Shown: one piece after another, positions 1 through 5,385 of the stretch
Numbering within the stretch: position 1 is the stretch's first letter
Layout of the letters: the number at the start of each line of letters is the position of its first letter
Source: an uncultured Acidimicrobiia bacterium
Lineage (GTDB): Bacteria; Actinomycetota; Acidimicrobiia; Spongiisociales; JAENVV01
NCBI GenBank assembly: GCA_905480085.1
Contig: CAJQPD010000348.1
Location: forward strand, 1 to 6,190
DNA length: 6,190 nt
Reading direction: 5' to 3'
The notes under the pieces: generated by a model
The model's input: only the letters and a program-made list of their open reading frames with translations
What the model was told of the DNA's origin: nothing
Database searches by the model: none
Program-made: the position numbers and the translations under genes

Positions 1-207
1 ACGCGGATTGCTGCCTCGACGGCGCTTGCCGGACTCGTCTGGTTCGTGATCACCCAGGCCATCGACGTTCAGACTCTCGCAGGCCTCGCCCAGCGGACCT
101 TCGCCGGGTCGTTGCTCCTCTGGATCGCCGTCACGGCGCGGAAGCTGCGCGGCCAGCTCCGACGCGATACCTCCTACCAAGGCGCTCAACTCGCCACGTC
201 ACGTTAG
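1..207 (+). CDS. C-terminal end of a small membrane protein (possibly DUF998-like), partial
   Basis: An open frame runs from the first base to a TAG at 205-207, giving the last 68 residues of a protein whose start lies outside the window. Two hydrophobic stretches are visible, roughly residues 5-20 (LAGLVWFVITQ) and 36-48 (FAGSLLLWIAV), followed by a basic, polar tail (ARKLRGQLRR). This fits the end of an integral membrane protein with a cytoplasmic C-terminus. The pattern 'GLAQR-hydrophobic-LLLW' resembles the end of DUF998-family membrane proteins, but this is from memory of the family pattern and is weak. The stop lies 8 bases before the next gene, whose ribosome binding site overlaps this stop codon, so the two are probably co-transcribed. 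No function can be assigned. Confidence 0.6.
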   Translation, partial: TRIAASTALAGLVWFVITQAIDVQTLAGLAQRTFAGSLLLWIAVTARKLRGQLRRDTSYQGAQLATSR

Positions 208-210
208 GGG
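206..210 (+). promoter_or_regulatory. Ribosome binding site for the gene at 216
   Basis: AGGGG lies 5 bases before the ATG at 216 and overlaps the TAG stop of the upstream gene. It decides the start at 216 over the later in-frame ATG at 285, and its overlap with the previous stop suggests coupled translation. Confidence 0.55.
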
Positions 211-215
211 TTCGT

Positions 216-926
216 ATGAAGCAGGGACCTCAGCACAGCCGACAACAACCACTCGCCGCCGCGTCGAAGGAACAAACCACACACATGCCAGGCTATCTGG
301 GTTCGGGAGCCGTGGCGGGTGCCGTTTCTGCTCTGGTCTTCACGCTCGCCCACGACCTGTTCATCAGCGATATCTGGAACATGCTGGGCATCATGATGAT
401 GGCCGGTGCCATCTGCGGCCTCTGCATTGGATGGAGCTATGGGCGACTGGTCGACGCGCCCTCCGTCGGAAGTTGGCTCGGCTACAACCTCTTGTACGTA
501 GCGTTGTTCGGGCTGCTCGGTGCCGCTTCGGTAGTCGTGTTCGATCCTGTCACCACACTGGCAAAAGTGATTGAGGACGGAGGGCCGATCGACGAACTCA
601 TCCGCATGGCACTGCCCATGACAGTCCTCTTCGCCCTTGCGGCCGTTGCCGCGATCAGCAGGCTTTTCGGGCGGCGCCGGTCTGACATCGGGCCGATCTT
701 CTTCACCGTTGTCGTCCTCGTAGTCTCCCTCGGCCTCAACGTGTCGGCGATCGGTCTGGTGGACATACCTCGAGACTCCCTGTATCTCGTGGCCGAACTA
801 TTCGGACTGATCGTCGTCATCAACGTGACGTTCGCGGCGACTTTCGTTGCCTTGCAAAGAGAACTCCTGACAAGGACAAAAACCGCACGCCCAAAGCAAC
901 ACGAGACGACGCCAGTATCCAGGTGA
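216..926 (+). CDS. Multi-pass membrane protein of unknown function (about six TM segments)
   Basis: The 236-residue product has a polar N-terminal tail of about 25 residues and then about six hydrophobic segments, near residues 27-50, 55-78, 86-109, 128-150, 158-181 and 189-213. It ends in a basic, polar tail (RTKTARPKQH). There is no cleavable signal peptide, catalytic motif or known transporter signature that I can recognise, so the function is unknown. The ATG at 216 is preferred because an AGGGG sequence at 206-210 sits 5 bases upstream. An in-frame ATG at residue 24 (285) would remove the polar tail, but its nearest purine run (AAGGA) is 13 bases away. The 8-base gap from the preceding membrane protein gene suggests an operon and perhaps a two-subunit membrane complex, which is inference only. 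No clear terminator follows it; the next gene is a tRNA on the other strand. Confidence 0.75.
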   Translation: MKQGPQHSRQQPLAAASKEQTTHMPGYLGSGAVAGAVSALVFTLAHDLFISDIWNMLGIMMMAGAICGLCIGWSYGRLVDAPSVGSWLGYNLLYVALFGLLGAASVVVFDPVTTLAKVIEDGGPIDELIRMALPMTVLFALAAVAAISRLFGRRRSDIGPIFFTVVVLVVSLGLNVSAIGLVDIPRDSLYLVAELFGLIVVINVTFAATFVALQRELLTRTKTARPKQHETTPVSR

Positions 927-1060
927 AGAGGCACACCTTCACGCTTGACCCGTCTGGTGGTCACCCACGCTGGCGTTCTGCACGGCTGAGCGCCGAACGA
1001 GCTCAACACCTCACATGGATCCGCCGAGCCCGACTGACCTTGCAGCAACCAAAGAAGTAG

Positions 1061-1134
1061 TACACCCGGAGGGACTTGAACCCCCAACCTCCTGATCCGT
1101 AGTCAGACGCTCTATCCAATTGAGCTACGGGTGC
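1061..1134 (-). tRNA. tRNA-Arg, anticodon ACG
   Basis: Read on the minus strand, the 74 bases fold as a complete cloverleaf. The 7-bp acceptor stem starts GCACCCG and closes with a G-U wobble at the 1-72 pair. There are a 4-bp D arm, an anticodon stem with one U-G pair, a loop CTACGGA giving anticodon ACG (read as ICG for the CGN arginine box), and a 5-bp T arm with loop TTCAAGT. The discriminator base is A. CCA is not encoded; the next bases are CTACTTCTTT, so the CCA-adding enzyme must finish this tRNA. The short T-rich run just downstream may help termination. It is transcribed towards, and converges with, the membrane protein gene ending at 926. Confidence 0.95.
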
Positions 1135-1145
1135 GTGTGCGCAAC

Positions 1146-1174
1146 AGATTAGCCTATGAAACGTTCGCTGCGAA
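1146..1174 (-). promoter_or_regulatory. Candidate promoter of tRNA-Arg
   Basis: On the minus strand, TTCGCA (1169-1174) and TAATCT (1146-1151) are separated by 17 bases. The first matches the sigma-70-type -35 consensus at 4 of 6 positions; the second has the TAnnnT frame of a -10 box. The -10 box ends 11 bases before the mature tRNA 5' end, which would place the start site a few bases upstream of the tRNA. The call rests on spacing and partial consensus only. Confidence 0.35.
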
Positions 1175-1212
1175 TGGGCATAGGTCGAACAGCAACGATC
1201 GGTGGTGAGACA

Positions 1213-1220
1213 AGAGGGAG
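1213..1220 (+). promoter_or_regulatory. Ribosome binding site deciding the DUF885 start
   Basis: AGAGGGAG is purine-rich, close to the Shine-Dalgarno core, and sits 8 bases before GTG 1229. The alternative GTG codons at 1202 and 1205 have no comparable upstream sequence, so the later start is favoured. Confidence 0.6.
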
Positions 1221-1228
1221 TTTACACA

Positions 1229-2896
1229 GTGGGGATCGCCGAACTCTCAAACCAGTACTGGGATCTCCAGATGCGCTTCTCACCGGAAAGCGCCACGATG
1301 TACGGCGATCACCGGTTTGATTCCGAGATCAGCGACGTCACTCCCAACAGCCTTTCCCGGGTCATGGTCGAGCTGCGCGATGTCGCCCGACAGGCTGAGA
1401 CGATCATGCCTGGCAGCTTGCCCAAACAGGACCGCATCACCCGTCAGATGCTCATTGACGCGGTCGAGTCGTCCGAAACGGCCATTGATGAACTCGGTCT
1501 CATGCTCCGCATCGACCCGATGCTCGGCGTTCATTCAATGCTCATCGCCGGATCGAGCATGACCGTGGCGGATCAACCCGAACACGCCAACATGCTTTTG
1601 GAGCGGTACCGCAAAGTCGGCGGTCTCATCGAAGGGCACTTGGCGTGGCATCTCGAAGGGTTGGCAAAGGGGAAGGTTCCCCCGACGGGAAACATCGAAC
1701 GGTCCCTTGCCCAAATGGACACCTACCTCGCCTCCTCGTTCGAAACCGACCCTTTCATCAATATCAGCGTCCCCGAGTGGAGCGGAAAAGACGCCTGGAT
1801 TGCTGCCATGACCGACGTCGTCAAAGCGTCGGTGCGGCCCGCGATACAAAAATATCGAGACACCATCAGGGACGAGATCGCACCGCATGGGCGCTCTCAA
1901 GACCGGGCCGGACTCAGTTGGGTCGATGGTGGCGCCGAGTACTACGAACGCCTCATCAAGGACTTCACGACGGTCGCGCTGACGGCCGACGAAATCCATG
2001 ACATCGGGCTGGAGGAAATGGCGCACAGTCTGGAAGAGTTTTCTATTTATGGGCAGGCGGCGCTCGGCATTTCGGCGCTCCCCGATCTCTTTGATCGCCT
2101 CAGGACCGACGAAACTCTCCGATTCGACTCAACCGAAGAACTCATGGAGTTCAATCGAACGGTCATCAGGAAAGCCGAGGCGATGGCACCGGTCTGGTTC
2201 GGTCGCCTTCCCCAAGCACCCTGCGAAATGGCAGAAATCCCGGCGTCACTGGCGCCCAACATGCCTCCGGCCTACTACTTTCCTCCCCCGTCTGATGGTT
2301 CTCGACCCGGGACCTACTTCATCAATACGGCGGATCCGAAAACGGTCCATCGGTTCGACATGGTGGCTACCGCAGTACATGAGGCCGTCCCGGGTCATCA
2401 CCTCCAATGCGCCATCAATGCCGAAGCCGGTGACCTGCCCATGTTCCGTCGCTACGGATTTGTCGTGGCCTACTCGGAAGGGTGGGGCTTGTATTCCGAA
2501 CGTCTCGCCGACGAAATGGGCCTCTATGAGAGTGACCTCGATCGCATCGGCATGGTGGCCGCCGACGCCTGGCGGGCCGCTCGTCTGGTCGTCGACACGG
2601 GAATCCACGCCAAAGGATGGTCGCGCGATCAGGCGATCACCTACATGACTGAGAACACACCCATCAAACACGATACCGTGGCAATCGAAGTCGATCGGTA
2701 TATCGGCTTCCCTGGCCAGGCACTCACCTACAAGATCGGTCAGCGGGAGTTCAGACGACTGCGATCCATGGCGGAGGACCGACTTGGCGACCGGTTCGAT
2801 ATTCGCAGTTTCCATGACACCGTCTTGACGAGTGGGGCGGTTACCTTGCCGGTGCTGGCTGACCTCGTCGAAGAATGGATCGCGTCGATCGTCTAA
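1229..2896 (+). CDS. DUF885-family putative zinc metallopeptidase
   Basis: The product of 555 residues matches the DUF885 family (Pfam PF05960), putative metallopeptidases of mostly unknown substrate. Family hallmarks are visible throughout. The N-terminus has YWDLQMRFSPESATMYGDHRFD. The centre has PAYYFPPPSDGSRPGTYFIN, and then the signature HEAVPGHHLQ, with H384, E385 and H390 as likely zinc ligands and catalytic base. The following AYSEGWGLYSERL carries E417 and E424, one of which is probably the next ligand. The C-terminal part with DRYIGFPGQALTYKIGQ is also typical. There is no signal peptide, so it should be cytoplasmic. A longer frame opens at GTG 1202, but an AGAGGGAG run at 1213-1220 lies 8 bases before the GTG at 1229 and inside that longer frame. 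The start at 1229 also places the family N-terminus immediately after the start. The gene stands alone between two minus-strand tRNAs. The family call is firm; the physiological substrate is unknown. Confidence 0.9.
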   Translation: MGIAELSNQYWDLQMRFSPESATMYGDHRFDSEISDVTPNSLSRVMVELRDVARQAETIMPGSLPKQDRITRQMLIDAVESSETAIDELGLMLRIDPMLGVHSMLIAGSSMTVADQPEHANMLLERYRKVGGLIEGHLAWHLEGLAKGKVPPTGNIERSLAQMDTYLASSFETDPFINISVPEWSGKDAWIAAMTDVVKASVRPAIQKYRDTIRDEIAPHGRSQDRAGLSWVDGGAEYYERLIKDFTTVALTADEIHDIGLEEMAHSLEEFSIYGQAALGISALPDLFDRLRTDETLRFDSTEELMEFNRTVIRKAEAMAPVWFGRLPQAPCEMAEIPASLAPNMPPAYYFPPPSDGSRPGTYFINTADPKTVHRFDMVATAVHEAVPGHHLQCAINAEAGDLPMFRRYGFVVAYSEGWGLYSERLADEMGLYESDLDRIGMVAADAWRAARLVVDTGIHAKGWSRDQAITYMTENTPIKHDTVAIEVDRYIGFPGQALTYKIGQREFRRLRSMAEDRLGDRFDIRSFHDTVLTSGAVTLPVLADLVEEWIASIV

Positions 2897-2908
2897 CCAA
2901 TTGATCGT

Positions 2909-2926
2909 CAACCGCGTGTGCGGTTG
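2909..2926 (+). terminator. Small hairpin after the DUF885 gene, possible terminator
   Basis: CAACCGC and GCGGTTG form a perfect 7-bp, GC-rich stem around a GTGT loop, 12 bases after the TAA stop. It is followed by only a weak T run (TTGGG), so intrinsic termination is uncertain. It may act together with the larger hairpin at 2992-3024. Confidence 0.4.
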
Positions 2927-2991
2927 TTGGGAGCGGACCGTCGCCGCAGAGACCCCGCCTTGATGGGACCGACCCGTTCACAGGCGGAAAC

Positions 2992-3024
2992 CAACGAACC
3001 CCGGACACAATCCGGGGTTCGTTG
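2992..3024 (-). terminator. Perfect 14-bp hairpin between convergent DUF885 gene and tRNA-Ser
   Basis: CAACGAACCCCGGA and its exact reverse complement flank a 5-base loop, giving a perfect 14-bp stem. On the minus strand it begins 2 bases after the CCA end of tRNA-Ser and is followed by GGTTTCC, a short T run. Its position makes it the likely tRNA-Ser terminator. As a symmetric stem between convergent genes it may also stop transcription from the DUF885 gene, although no T run follows on the plus strand. Confidence 0.65.
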
Positions 3025-3025
3025 A

Positions 3026-3118
<93 letters not shown>

Positions 3119-3240
3119 TCATTTGTCGTGCGAAACCTTAGTGGTTCGCGAACGAGTCGCAGTCGGCCAGGTCTTTCCGTTCTCCTAAGAGAAACATACG
3201 GAAAACCAAACCCGTACCTTCCGAACCTAGGGCTGGATCG

Positions 3241-3287
3241 CCCGAAAACGGGTGCTGGAACCCTGGGTTGAACCCAGGGTTCCAGCA
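3241..3287 (-). terminator. Terminator of the solute-binding protein gene (strong hairpin plus mini-hairpin)
   Basis: Positions 3253-3267 (TGCTGGAACCCTGGG) pair perfectly with 3273-3287 across the loop TTGAA, a 15-bp GC-rich stem that begins 10 bases after the stop codon of the minus-strand gene. It is followed on the minus strand by CCCGTTTTCGGG (3241-3252), a second 4-bp hairpin whose loop holds a run of four T residues. The position and stem strength support an intrinsic terminator, with a shorter T tract than the classical form. Confidence 0.75.
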
Positions 3288-3297
3288 GTCACTCGAT

Positions 3298-4305
3298 TTA
3301 CGGGAGCCAGGCGCTCCAGACGGACTCGTTGTCGTCGACCCATTTCTGGGCGACGGCAACCGGATCGTCTCCGTCGATCTCAACCGGTGGGAGCATCGAA
3401 AGCTGATCCTCGGTCGTGATGGTGAAGTTGCTCAGGAACGTGAACACTGCAGCATCCTTGTCCTGGAGCTTTCCCGAGGCGGCCTTGTAAATGACATCCT
3501 CCGGGTAGTCACAGTCGACACCACCATCACCCGAAGCCTGCGATGCGGCACAGTCGTCGGTGTAGGCAGGCAGTTCAACATTGACCAGGTCGAACATCGA
3601 CACGGCCGCAGTTGGGGTCCACCAGTAGAGAACAATCGGTTCTCCAGCGGTTACCCGGGCCTCGACCTCGGCAACCGTCGCCGGTTCCGATCCAGAGAAC
3701 TGAACCTGGAATGGCAAGTCGAGGTTGGCGATGATCTGCTCGTCGTACTGCGAGTAGGAGGGATCGGTGCCGAGGAAACGGCCATCGTCGCCCGTTTCGG
3801 CGGTAGCAAACAGGGCAGCTAGCGCCGGATCCTTGAAGCCTTCCCAGGTGGCGAGTTCAGGATGCTCGTCGATGACGTAGCTCGGGACGAACCAGCCAAT
3901 CTTTCCAACCGTACCCAGATCGCCGATGTTTACAGCAGATCCGTCAGCAAAGTATGACTGTTCGGCCTCGGTGACGCCCGACGGCCAAATCTCCAAAACC
4001 GCGTCTAGGTCACCATCGGCTAGGCCCGTGAACATGGCGTCATTCTCGTTGACGTCGACCAGTTCGACCGGGTTGCCAAGTTCTTTTTCGATGATGATCT
4101 TGGCCACAAGTGCGTTAAGGCGTGAAGCCGTCCAGGGGTTGACAACTAGTCGAATAGTCTCCATGTCACCGCTGGCTGCGACGGTCGTGGTGGTGGCATC
4201 GCCGCCTGTGTCGACAGCATCGTCGGTCGTGGTGGTGGCATCGTCGCCACCACAGGCAGCCGCCACCAGCGCCAAAGCAAGTAGCAAAGCAAATAACTTC
4301 TTCAT
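3298..4305 (-). CDS. proX: Glycine betaine/proline-betaine type ABC transporter substrate-binding lipoprotein
   Basis: The 335-residue product begins with MKK and a hydrophobic signal ending in LVAAAC, so C18 is the likely lipidated cysteine and the protein would be anchored on the outer face of the cytoplasmic membrane. A linker with two DATTTT blocks (residues about 22-47) precedes an OpuAC-type binding domain (Pfam PF04069). Tryptophans typical of quaternary-ammonium cages are seen at W58 (NPWTAS), W107 (LEIWPSG), W138 and W228-W229 (YWWTP); which of them line the pocket is not certain. Cysteines C252 and C265 flank a Gly/Asp-rich loop and may form a disulfide. AGGAGG (plus-strand 4312-4317) lies 6 bases before the ATG and fixes the start. 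The gene is divergent from the matching ATPase and permease genes 54 bases away, so the three should form one importer. The exact ligand (glycine betaine, proline betaine, choline or carnitine) cannot be told, and the symbol is by family only. Confidence 0.88.
   Translation of the reverse strand: MKKLFALLLALALVAAACGGDDATTTTDDAVDTGGDATTTTVAASGDMETIRLVVNPWTASRLNALVAKIIIEKELGNPVELVDVNENDAMFTGLADGDLDAVLEIWPSGVTEAEQSYFADGSAVNIGDLGTVGKIGWFVPSYVIDEHPELATWEGFKDPALAALFATAETGDDGRFLGTDPSYSQYDEQIIANLDLPFQVQFSGSEPATVAEVEARVTAGEPIVLYWWTPTAAVSMFDLVNVELPAYTDDCAASQASGDGGVDCDYPEDVIYKAASGKLQDKDAAVFTFLSNFTITTEDQLSMLPPVEIDGDDPVAVAQKWVDDNESVWSAWLP
4182..4243 (-). repeat. Two-copy direct repeat encoding the DATTTT linker of the lipoprotein
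   Basis: A 20-base unit (CGGTCGTGGTGGTGGCATCG on the plus strand) occurs exactly twice, at 4182-4201 and 4224-4243, with a 42-base period equal to 14 codons. Each copy encodes a DATTTT block in the flexible spacer between the lipidated cysteine and the binding domain. An in-frame duplication is a likely origin, and unequal recombination could change linker length without breaking the frame. Confidence 0.7.
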
Positions 4306-4311
4306 TCTTTT

Positions 4312-4317
4312 CCTCCT
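4312..4317 (-). promoter_or_regulatory. Strong Shine-Dalgarno of the solute-binding protein gene
   Basis: On the minus strand AGGAGG is a full match to the Shine-Dalgarno core, with 6 bases to the ATG. It contrasts with the divergent ATPase gene, which has no visible ribosome binding site. Confidence 0.8.
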
Positions 4318-4323
4318 ATTGAG

Positions 4324-4341
4324 TCGGTCCTCGCGGACCGA
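4324..4341. promoter_or_regulatory. Perfect 7-bp inverted repeat in the divergent control region, candidate operator
   Basis: TCGGTCC and GGACCGA are perfect reverse complements around a TCGC spacer, centred between the divergent solute-binding and ATPase genes. The repeat overlaps where the -35 region of the ATPase promoter would fall, and it lies between the candidate -10 and the Shine-Dalgarno of the minus-strand gene. It could be a repressor or activator site, or a hairpin in the 5' leader of the minus-strand mRNA; the sequence alone does not decide. Confidence 0.4.
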
Positions 4342-4345
4342 TGGC

Positions 4346-4352
4346 TACATTA
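4346..4352. promoter_or_regulatory. Overlapping candidate -10 boxes of the divergent transporter genes
   Basis: TACATTA reads as TACATT on the plus strand (4346-4351) and TAATGT on the minus strand (4347-4352), both with the TAnnnT frame of a -10 box. The plus-strand box ends 8 bases before the ATG at 4360, the spacing expected for a leaderless transcript. Neither direction has a good -35 hexamer at the usual distance, so this is a tentative call. Confidence 0.35.
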
Positions 4353-4359
4353 CTTACCA

Positions 4360-5385
4360 ATGACCGATACCGCACCATCCAATCAGGCCGCTCTCTCCGC
4401 CGAGCACGTATGGAAGGTATTCGGAGCAAAACCAGAGCGGGCCGTCGAGTTGGCCGAGTCAGGCGAGAGTCGCGCAGATGTTCTGGAGGCCACCGGATGC
4501 ACGATTGCGGTCCGTGATGTCTCCTTCGCTGTCGAGCCTGGCGAAACGTTTGTAGTCATGGGGCTATCCGGATCTGGCAAGTCCACCCTCATCCGCTGTG
4601 TCGCCCGACTGATTGAGACCACAAAGGGAACGGTCCACGTCGACGGCGAAGATTTCACTGCAATGGGCGCCAACGAACTGCGCGAAGTACGGCGAAAGAA
4701 GCTTTCGATGGTATTCCAGCATTTCGGTCTCTTTTCGCATCGTAGGGTGATCGACAACGCCTGCTACGGTCTCGAAATTCAGGGAGTGCCCAAGGTGGAA
4801 CGGTACGAGCGGGCGCTTGAAACTCTGGCCGTGGTCGGACTGTCCGGATATGAGTACCACTATCCGCAACAGCTGTCTGGCGGCATGCAACAGCGGGTGG
4901 GCCTGGCCAGGGCCTTGTGCGTTGACCCGGAGATCTTGTTCTTCGACGAGCCGTTCTCGGCATTGGACCCGCTCATCCGGCGAGACATGCAGGACGAACT
5001 GATTCGGCTCCAGCAATCCATGAAACGCACGATCGTCTTTATCACTCATGACTTCGCAGAGGCCATCAAACTGGGTGACCGCATTGCCATCATGAAGGAT
5101 GGAGCCTTCGACCAGGTCGGCACGGCGGCCGAGCTTATTCGTAATCCGGCAACCGCCTATGTGCGGGAGTTCACCGAGGACATCCCAAAAGCCAAGGTTC
5201 TTACCGCTCGGGACATCATGACCCCGGGTGGCGATTCAACTCGTCGAGTGGAATCGAATGCCACGGTGTACTCGCTGGTTCCCTTGCTGCTTAACGACCC
5301 AACGCCCATTGCCGTAACCAAAGACGGGTTCGTGATCGGGCAGGTTGACCGCGAGTCCGTTGCCACGCTCATGGACGAGGCGTGA
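4360..5385 (+). CDS. proV: Glycine betaine/proline ABC transporter ATP-binding protein with a single CBS-like tail
   Basis: The 341-residue product aligns along its length with ProV/OpuAA, the cytoplasmic ATPase of compatible-solute importers. The family-specific N-terminal extension (VWKVFG...RADVLEATG) precedes the nucleotide-binding domain. Walker A is GLSGSGKST (68-76), the Q-loop glutamine is Q120, the signature is LSGGMQQ (172-178), Walker B ends in D196-E197 followed by the D-loop SALD, and the switch histidine is H230 (ITHD). All catalytic residues are intact. After residue about 275 only one CBS-like motif remains (DIMTPGGDSTRRV to the end), where E. coli ProV (400 residues) carries two. 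The ATG at 4360 gives the correct family N-terminus but has no Shine-Dalgarno, so it may be translated from a leaderless mRNA. The stop overlaps the permease start by 4 bases. The symbol is by family; the substrate is inferred from the neighbours. Confidence 0.92.
   Translation: MTDTAPSNQAALSAEHVWKVFGAKPERAVELAESGESRADVLEATGCTIAVRDVSFAVEPGETFVVMGLSGSGKSTLIRCVARLIETTKGTVHVDGEDFTAMGANELREVRRKKLSMVFQHFGLFSHRRVIDNACYGLEIQGVPKVERYERALETLAVVGLSGYEYHYPQQLSGGMQQRVGLARALCVDPEILFFDEPFSALDPLIRRDMQDELIRLQQSMKRTIVFITHDFAEAIKLGDRIAIMKDGAFDQVGTAAELIRNPATAYVREFTEDIPKAKVLTARDIMTPGGDSTRRVESNATVYSLVPLLLNDPTPIAVTKDGFVIGQVDRESVATLMDEA

Noticed and set aside
927..1060. Possible small gene between the membrane protein gene and tRNA-Arg
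   Set aside because: The only ATG-started frame here (from 1016) has no ribosome binding site and runs into the tRNA; I see no coding or RNA signal in this stretch.
482..1087. Long minus-strand open frame over the membrane protein gene and the tRNA-Arg
   Set aside because: It runs through a tRNA gene and opposite a well-supported membrane protein, and its product is low-complexity and Arg/Ser/Thr-rich, as expected for an antisense shadow frame.
1155..1189. CCTATG...CATAGG inverted repeat upstream of the DUF885 gene
   Set aside because: The arms are only 6 bases with a spacer of more than 20 bases, which is expected by chance.
1202..1228. Earlier GTG start for the DUF885 gene
   Set aside because: It would place the clear ribosome binding site (1213-1220) inside the coding region, and the nine extra residues do not belong to the family N-terminus.
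2246..2911. 221-codon minus-strand open frame opposite the DUF885 3' half
   Set aside because: It lies directly opposite the metal-binding motif region, has no recognisable domain, and is explained by codon bias of the real gene.
3268..3822. Plus-strand open frame opposite the solute-binding protein gene
   Set aside because: Its start falls inside the terminator hairpin and its product matches nothing recognisable; the minus-strand lipoprotein explains this DNA completely.
3926..4363. Plus-strand open frame antisense to the signal peptide region, ending at the ATPase start
   Set aside because: It is Ser/Val/Ala-rich, as expected from the reverse of the Ala/Thr/Asp-rich lipoprotein linker, and has no start signal of its own.
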